From: a virus
Length of the DNA stretch: 45,371 nt
Virus record (IMG/VR): IMGVR_UViG_3300050821_000536
Coordinates: 1 to 45,371 of that record
Direction: 5' to 3' (one strand)
Positions 40,887-45,371 of this stretch are shown here, piece by piece. Position 1 is the first letter of the stretch; the number at the start of each line of letters is the position of its first letter. The position numbers and the translations under genes are program-made. The notes below the pieces were generated by a model. It was not told the origin of the DNA. It saw nothing but the letters and a program-made list of their open reading frames with translations, and searched no databases.

Positions 40887-41852
40887 ATGAATATCCTTCA
40901 ATCTTTAAAGTTTGTGCAAGGGGCAGTTGCCAAGAAAGATTTTGTACCTGCCCTGACTCACTTCCGCATTAAAAACAACACGGTAAAAGCCTTCAATGGT
41001 AATATGGCTATATGCGGCCCTATTGCTGTAAACTTGGATATATCACCTAATGCAGAAAAACTAACCAAAGTAATTGCTGCTTGTAACGATACTGTAACCC
41101 TGCACATGAACGACAAGGGTAAGCTGGTTGTATGTAGCGGTGACTTCAAAGCTTTTATCAATTGTGACAACGTTGACAACTTTCCCAATATAGTACCAAC
41201 AGGGGAAAGAATCACATTGAAGGAACCGTTGATTCCGGCCCTGACTTACCTTGAACCGTATATTGCGGAAGATGCAAGCCGTCCTTGGTCATGCGGTATT
41301 CTATTCGATCAAGAAAGCGCCTTCGCCACTAACAACATTGTATTGGTTCAACATTGGCTTGGCTTCAAGTTTCCCATGCGCGTCAACATTCCCCGCGCCG
41401 CCGTGGAAGCAATCCTTGGTATCGGTGAAAATCCCATTGCCCTGCAATTCGGGGAGAATCGCCTAAGCTTTCATTTCACGGAAGGGCGTTGGTTATCCAC
41501 ACAGTTGCTAGAGGCAACTTGGCCGGATGTAGCAACGCTATTGAACACGCCTTCAGAGGAAAAACAGAAGCCGTTTCCAAAAGGTTTTTGGGATGCGTTG
41601 GAAAGGCTCTTGCCCTTCTGTGATGATTTAGGCCGCTGTTACCTGAAGCCTGATTGCATGGCTTCGCGGGACAATGCGGATTTAGTCGGTGAAAATATTG
41701 AAATCAATCTAGGCATAGAAGGTATATTCAATGCCCGGCATCTGTCCAATTTGAAAACAATTGCTGACACCATTGCATTTTCTGCCTATCCCGCGCCCGT
41801 TCCCTTCTATGGGAAACGCAGCCGGGGTATAATTGTGGGCATTCGCAAATGA
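40887..41852 (+). CDS. sliding clamp-like protein (DnaN-type fold), 321 aa
   Basis: Resembles phage beta-clamp-like proteins. The N-terminal domain has KFVQGAVAKKDFVPALTHFR, then AFNGNMAICGPI, with strand-rich repeats across the length and a C-terminal FYGKRSRGIIVGIRK. It is about 40 residues shorter than bacterial DnaN. It precedes and overlaps by four bases the family B polymerase gene, so a processivity role is likely. No motif proves it, and fold comparison would be needed. Confidence 0.7.
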   Translation: MNILQSLKFVQGAVAKKDFVPALTHFRIKNNTVKAFNGNMAICGPIAVNLDISPNAEKLTKVIAACNDTVTLHMNDKGKLVVCSGDFKAFINCDNVDNFPNIVPTGERITLKEPLIPALTYLEPYIAEDASRPWSCGILFDQESAFATNNIVLVQHWLGFKFPMRVNIPRAAVEAILGIGENPIALQFGENRLSFHFTEGRWLSTQLLEATWPDVATLLNTPSEEKQKPFPKGFWDALERLLPFCDDLGRCYLKPDCMASRDNADLVGENIEINLGIEGIFNARHLSNLKTIADTIAFSAYPAPVPFYGKRSRGIIVGIRK

Positions 41853-43837
41853 GAGAAGACGCGGTAGGATTGTTTTGGGATGACACGCCTGCGCCGCGCC
41901 TGACAGCGCCGCCGCAACCCAAGCGTGAGCCACCACCGCGCACATGGGAACAGCCTGACTATTTGCCCGGCCTAGCTGAAGCCCGCGCATGGGTGCCGCC
42001 GTTGTTCACAGACGCAGAGTTAGAGGCTGAACGCTTGCATCGTGTACCTTTATTTTTTGACATAGAGATTTTCAAAAATTATTTTTTGGCGTCCTTCCTG
42101 TCCCTTGAATCAGGCAAGCTTGTAATCATAGAGCTTTTTCCCGGCGGTGTCATAAATCCAAAATTGCTTTGGATGTTGCAAAACTTCCTTATCATTGGGT
42201 TCAATAGTGATTTCTTTGACATTCCAATTGCAACACTGGCTATTAACGGTGCCAGTTGCGAAGCTTTGAAAGATGCAACCAATGAAATCATCATTCTACA
42301 AGTGCAACCTTGGATGATGTTGCGCCAAAAGAAAATCAAGCCGCTAAAGATTAACCACATTGATATAATCGAAGTTTGCCCGCTTCATGCGTCCTTGAAA
42401 ATCTATGGCGGTCGCCTGCATAGCCCAAAGATGCAGGAACTTCCATTCCACCATGAAACGATCTTGACGGATGACCAAATTTGCATTGTTCGCCATTACA
42501 ATTATAATGATTTATTAAACACCAAATTAGTATTCGGGGAAGTGCGTCAACAGATTGAGCTTCGCACCCAAATGTCCCTGATGTATGGCGTTGACTTGCG
42601 GTCAAAGTCAGATGCGCAGATTGCGGAAGCCGTCATCAATCACGAGTTAACCCGCGTGAACGGCAAGAAGCCGCAACGTCCTGAAATTCCACCCGGTACA
42701 GCCTTTGCTTATAAAGTGCCGTCCTATGTGCGCTATGAAACGCAGGTTTTACAGGACGCATTGGCTATTGTGACACAAGCCAGCTTTATCATTGGCGAAA
42801 GCGGGGCACCTGCCATGCCGGAAGAGGTAGCGGCCTTGCAAATCAGGCTTGGCAATGGCGTGTATCAAATGGGGATTGGTGGCCTGCATTCCAATGAAAC
42901 TTGCAGCACTCACTTTGCCGGGGAAGGCATCGCTTTAATTGACCGGGATGTATCTAGTTATTATCCCGCTATCATACTTAACCAAGGATTATATCCGCAA
43001 CACTTGGGCATAGGGTTCCTGCAAGTTTACAAGACATTGGTTGAACGCAGGCTTTTAGCCAAGAAAAACAAGAACAAGATTGAAGCTGACACGTTAAAGA
43101 TTGTGGTCAACGGCTTGTTTGGCAAACTTGGCTCTAAGTGGTCAACAGTGTTTGCGCCTGACTTGATGGTGCAAGTTACTATAACGGGACAATTGGCGCT
43201 GCTTATGCTTGTGGAAAGATTGGAGCTTGCCGGGATTCCTGTAATCAGCGCCAACACTGACGGTGTGGTTGTTAAGTGCCCACAGATTCAACAGGGCACT
43301 TATGCCGCTGTTGTTGCGCAATGGGAAAAAGACACCGGCTTTAATACGGAAGAAACCAAATATGTCGGCATCTTTTCGCGGGATGTGAACAATTATATTG
43401 CCGTGAAAGAAGACCTGAAGATAAAGGTTAAAGGCGTCTATGCGGAAAAGGGAAGCGCGGGCGATTCCGTCTTGTCCAAGAATCCAACCAATTTGATTTG
43501 CAACGATGCTGTCATTGCGTTCCTGACAAAAGGTGTACCGATACAAGAAACAATTCGGGCTTGCCGTAATTTGTCGCGCTTCATTTCGGTGCGAACCGTC
43601 AAGGGCGGCGCAGTCAAGGCCGGGGAATATTTGGGCAAGGCAATTCGCTGGTACTACGCGACAGGGTGCGACGGGGAAATAATTTATGCAGAGACAGGGA
43701 ACAAAGTTGCCATGACAGACGGTGCAAAGCCTTGCATGGAACTGCCCCAAGAGTTTCCTTCAGACGTTGACTTTGAATGGTATGAACGCGAAGCGTTTTC
43801 CATCCTCAAAGAAATTGGTTACCCGGTTGGTGTTTAG
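41849..43837 (+). CDS. family B DNA polymerase with 3'-5' exonuclease, 662 aa
   Basis: A compact replicative polymerase. Exonuclease motifs are FFDIEIF (Asp71, Glu73), IIGFNSDFFDIP (Asp121/124) and HYNYNDLL (Tyr217-x3-Asp221). Polymerase motif A is DVSSYYPAII (Asp367), motif B KIVVNGLFG (Lys417, Asn421, Gly425) and motif C ANTDGVV (Asp471), where the usual first Asp of Asp-Thr-Asp is Asn469. An extra Pro-rich 40 residues lies at the N-terminus. It works with the clamp-like protein just upstream and the primase-polymerase encoded on the other strand. Confidence 0.88.
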   Translation: MREDAVGLFWDDTPAPRLTAPPQPKREPPPRTWEQPDYLPGLAEARAWVPPLFTDAELEAERLHRVPLFFDIEIFKNYFLASFLSLESGKLVIIELFPGGVINPKLLWMLQNFLIIGFNSDFFDIPIATLAINGASCEALKDATNEIIILQVQPWMMLRQKKIKPLKINHIDIIEVCPLHASLKIYGGRLHSPKMQELPFHHETILTDDQICIVRHYNYNDLLNTKLVFGEVRQQIELRTQMSLMYGVDLRSKSDAQIAEAVINHELTRVNGKKPQRPEIPPGTAFAYKVPSYVRYETQVLQDALAIVTQASFIIGESGAPAMPEEVAALQIRLGNGVYQMGIGGLHSNETCSTHFAGEGIALIDRDVSSYYPAIILNQGLYPQHLGIGFLQVYKTLVERRLLAKKNKNKIEADTLKIVVNGLFGKLGSKWSTVFAPDLMVQVTITGQLALLMLVERLELAGIPVISANTDGVVVKCPQIQQGTYAAVVAQWEKDTGFNTEETKYVGIFSRDVNNYIAVKEDLKIKVKGVYAEKGSAGDSVLSKNPTNLICNDAVIAFLTKGVPIQETIRACRNLSRFISVRTVKGGAVKAGEYLGKAIRWYYATGCDGEIIYAETGNKVAMTDGAKPCMELPQEFPSDVDFEWYEREAFSILKEIGYPVGV

Positions 43838-43868
43838 TATCAACGACTTACGAAGGTTATTTTTGAAC

Positions 43869-43881
43869 TTCGGGCTTGCCC
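43869..43881 (+). promoter_or_regulatory. TTCGGGCTTGCCC element, copy 2
   Basis: The second copy of the 13-base sequence at 37399-37411. Here it lies within a longer hairpin: GAACTTCGGG pairs with CCCAAAGTTC around a CTTG loop with one C-A mismatch. TTGCCC and TAGATT with 16-base spacing could be a promoter for the next gene. It could be a terminator without T-run, a processing site or a promoter-associated repeat. Confidence 0.4.
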
Positions 43882-43923
43882 AAAGTTCTAGTTGCGTTAG
43901 ATTTGTGGAGTCAATTAAACCAC

Positions 43924-44157
43924 ATGAAATCTAAAGTAATAAAACATCCCTTCCGAATTGGTGATAAAGTTCAAGTCATGCACGACATGACTTTTGTTGG
44001 TCGGCGTCCTTCGTTTGTTTGTGATAGCGAGGTTACGCGCATAACTACGGTTTACTTTTGGATTAAATCCAATGCCACCGATATGAAATGCCACGGCAAG
44101 AACGGGCGCTTTGTCGGCGGTAGCGGAAATTATTTAGTTTTGTTGAAATCGCAGTAA
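43924..44157 (+). CDS. small hypothetical protein, SH3/KOW-like, 77 aa
   Basis: Begins with an ATG preceded by CAATTAAACCAC. The sequence FRIGDKVQVMHDMTFVG near the N-terminus resembles KOW/SH3-like small beta barrels, and the rest is strand-rich with a Gly/Asn loop. An upstream in-frame ATG at 43876 lies inside the leader and is less likely. Function unknown. Confidence 0.65.
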   Translation: MKSKVIKHPFRIGDKVQVMHDMTFVGRRPSFVCDSEVTRITTVYFWIKSNATDMKCHGKNGRFVGGSGNYLVLLKSQ

Positions 44158-44170
44158 ATCAAAACCACAC

Positions 44171-44905
44171 ATGAAAAAAACCACATCGTTGCAAACGTTG
44201 GCTGAAGCCAACGTTAAGCACATCAAAGTAACCAAGGCCGGGGAATACATCCCGCGCAAGTCCAAGAAGGGCGCAAGCCATCTTGTCACCGAAACTAAAA
44301 ATTCCATCATTGCAGAGCCGCGCAAGAAGTGGCCAAAGCACAAGCCGGGCAAAGCCTATGGGCCACCCCGCGTCAGCACGGAGCAACCCAAGGTGCCCAC
44401 AATTCCCGGCCTGCCTGATATTCCGCCCGACACAACGCACCTTGAATATTCCAACAGCAAGGTTGCCGTAGTTGCACCAATTGAAATGCTTGAAGACTAC
44501 CAGCACTTCCGCGGTGGCAAAATTCGTTTCGGCAAACTTCGCTATGACGAAGATTTTATTTCGCTCATGCCTGACGAACCAGCCGCGCTTGAAGCAGCCG
44601 CCAAGAAAACGGTGCTATTGGAAAAGCTCAAAGAGCTTCGTGCCAAGCATCCCAAAGCGCCCAAGGCTCCCCGCATGCTCACTGTGGCCACTGAGCAGAA
44701 GAAGGGCGCATTCAAGTATGGTCACACTTCAGACGGCATCACCTACTTCATTGACTGCCTTGTGATGGAAGGTGGGCGCACGGCTGAAGAGATTTGCGCC
44801 ATGACGTTCAAGAAGTACCCGGACAAGGAACGGCTTTCAACCGTGAAAGTTCGCCCATCCATGCTGCGTCAAAAAGGTTACACTCCCCCACCTTTCAAGA
44901 AATAA
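44171..44905 (+). CDS. basic hypothetical protein with C-terminal HTH-like region, 244 aa
   Basis: The N-terminal 65 residues are Lys/Arg-rich, and a Pro-rich linker (IPGLPDIPPDTTHLEY) follows. The middle has an acidic/Ala helix (DEPAALEAAAKKTVLLEKLK) and a KAPKAPR run like the 37505-37909 protein. The C-terminal 70 residues (GGRTAEEICAMTFKKYPDKE, then RPSMLRQKGY) resemble a winged-helix or AP2-like DNA-binding region. The start context is CAAAACCACAC. A nucleoid-like or regulatory role is possible but unproven. Confidence 0.6.
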   Translation: MKKTTSLQTLAEANVKHIKVTKAGEYIPRKSKKGASHLVTETKNSIIAEPRKKWPKHKPGKAYGPPRVSTEQPKVPTIPGLPDIPPDTTHLEYSNSKVAVVAPIEMLEDYQHFRGGKIRFGKLRYDEDFISLMPDEPAALEAAAKKTVLLEKLKELRAKHPKAPKAPRMLTVATEQKKGAFKYGHTSDGITYFIDCLVMEGGRTAEEICAMTFKKYPDKERLSTVKVRPSMLRQKGYTPPPFKK

Positions 44906-44909
44906 TCCA

Positions 44910-45371
44910 ATGAAAACTGAATTACTAAATCTGACACCGAAAGAGTTTTGCAGAATCACGGAAGCTTGTTCAGACGGCATCCGTTTTGCCTTGAAATATA
45001 AAACCATGAAATCGGTTTGGGAACACTGTGAACGTGTTGACTGGCTTTGTTGGATATTGAACACGCTTGACGTTCCTGCCGATGAAAAAGCTTGCCGCTT
45101 ATATATGATTTGGTGCGCACGCAATACACCGTTAGCCGATGGGCGCACAACATTGGCTTTGCTGACTGAGCAACGAAGCCTTGACGCTTTGAGCGTTGCT
45201 GAACGTTTTGCAAATGGTCAAGCTACCCTTGAAGAATTGGATGCCGCTCGGTCTGCCGCTCGGTCTGCCGCTTGGTCTGCCGCTGAGTCTGCCGCTCGGT
45301 CTGCCGCTGGGTCTGCCGCTGAGTCTGCCGCTGGGTCTGCCGCTGAGTCTGCCCAAGCGGTTCAATTTAGA
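44910..45371 (+). CDS. SAAX-repeat protein, N-terminal part (runs off the right end)
   Basis: The ATG lies four bases after the previous stop. The first 110 residues form a non-repeated domain with TPKEFCRITEACSDGIRFAL and VWEHCERVDWLCWIL, a type of small phage domain known without assigned function. Then come Ser-Ala-Ala-X repeats (X = Arg, Trp, Glu, Gly), starting at Asp-Ala-Ala-Arg near residue 111. The frame ends exactly at the last base and continues at base 1. Total length is about 163 residues if the overlap is trimmed. Repeat number may vary between phage molecules. Confidence 0.8.
   Translation, partial: MKTELLNLTPKEFCRITEACSDGIRFALKYKTMKSVWEHCERVDWLCWILNTLDVPADEKACRLYMIWCARNTPLADGRTTLALLTEQRSLDALSVAERFANGQATLEELDAARSAARSAAWSAAESAARSAAGSAAESAAGSAAESAQAVQFR
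45240..45347 (+). repeat. 12-bp tandem coding repeat (right end)
   Basis: Nine 12-bp units, the first degenerate (GATGCCGCTCGG), the others TCTGCCGCTNNG with CGG, TGG, GAG or GGG at the end. The third unit is the only one encoding Trp. The right-hand units match the left-end array in order. Confidence 0.95.
45274..45371 (+). other. terminal direct overlap with 47-144
   Basis: The last 98 bases equal positions 47-144 exactly. Upstream of that the match continues with a few differences because both sides are in the 12-bp array. This is the sign of a circular assembly or of terminal redundancy. The unique genome length would be about 45.23 kb. Confidence 0.9.

Noticed and set aside
45132-45365. 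77-codon Arg/Ser/Gly-rich minus-strand frame at the right end
   Set aside because: It is the antisense shadow of the SAAX repeat. The plus frame continues across the junction and is coupled to upstream genes.

Overview
This window is essentially a complete genome of a tailed double-stranded DNA phage (Caudoviricetes, siphovirus-type gene set) of about 45.2 kb. Positions 47-144 are repeated exactly at 45274-45371, and one open reading frame leaves the right edge and re-enters at the left edge in the same frame. The sequence is therefore a circular or terminally redundant molecule cut inside a 12-bp coding repeat. No integrase, excisionase or CI-like repressor of usual size was recognised, so nothing in the sequence argues for a temperate phage.

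Layout. Two divergent transcription units start at a short control region near 31.64 kb and converge on a terminator near 0.4 kb. The leftward (minus) unit, read from 31.6 kb down to 0.4 kb, carries a small helix-turn-helix protein, a primase-polymerase/helicase, a 328-bp noncoding region with an AT-rich stretch and a strong G-run motif, a group of small genes with a resolvase-like nuclease, peptide deformylase and a Spo11/Topo VI-A-like 'mini-A' protein, then packaging (terS, terL), head (portal, MuF, scaffold, capsid), connector and tail genes. The tail genes include a tail assembly chaperone with a textbook -1 frameshift signal, a tape measure protein, a tail fibre, a CheY-like receiver-domain protein, and DUF1833, NlpC/P60 and J-type tail tip proteins.

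The rightward (plus) unit (31.7 kb to the right edge and on to 0.37 kb) carries nucleotide and DNA metabolism: a MazG-like pyrophosphohydrolase, a Sak4-like RecA-fold ATPase, a DUF669 protein with an added GYF-like domain, a Cas4/RecB-like nuclease, an SF2 helicase, a 7-deazaguanine cassette (queE, queD, folE, dpdA), a beta-clamp-like protein, a compact family B DNA polymerase, and small basic or repeat proteins.

How the parts work together. FolE, QueD and QueE would make 7-carboxy-7-deazaguanine (CDG) from GTP. DpdA would insert a 7-deazaguanine base into phage DNA, which is known in other phages to block host restriction. No QueC was found, so the inserted base is either CDG itself or preQ0 made with host QueC. 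Replication probably uses the primase-polymerase/helicase with the family B polymerase and clamp. No endolysin was recognised.

Host. It cannot be named from this sequence. Start codons almost never have a Shine-Dalgarno sequence and are instead preceded by A/C-rich bases (for example accacATG or acaacATG). That fits a host group with low Shine-Dalgarno use such as Bacteroidota, Cyanobacteria, Verrucomicrobiota or Planctomycetota.
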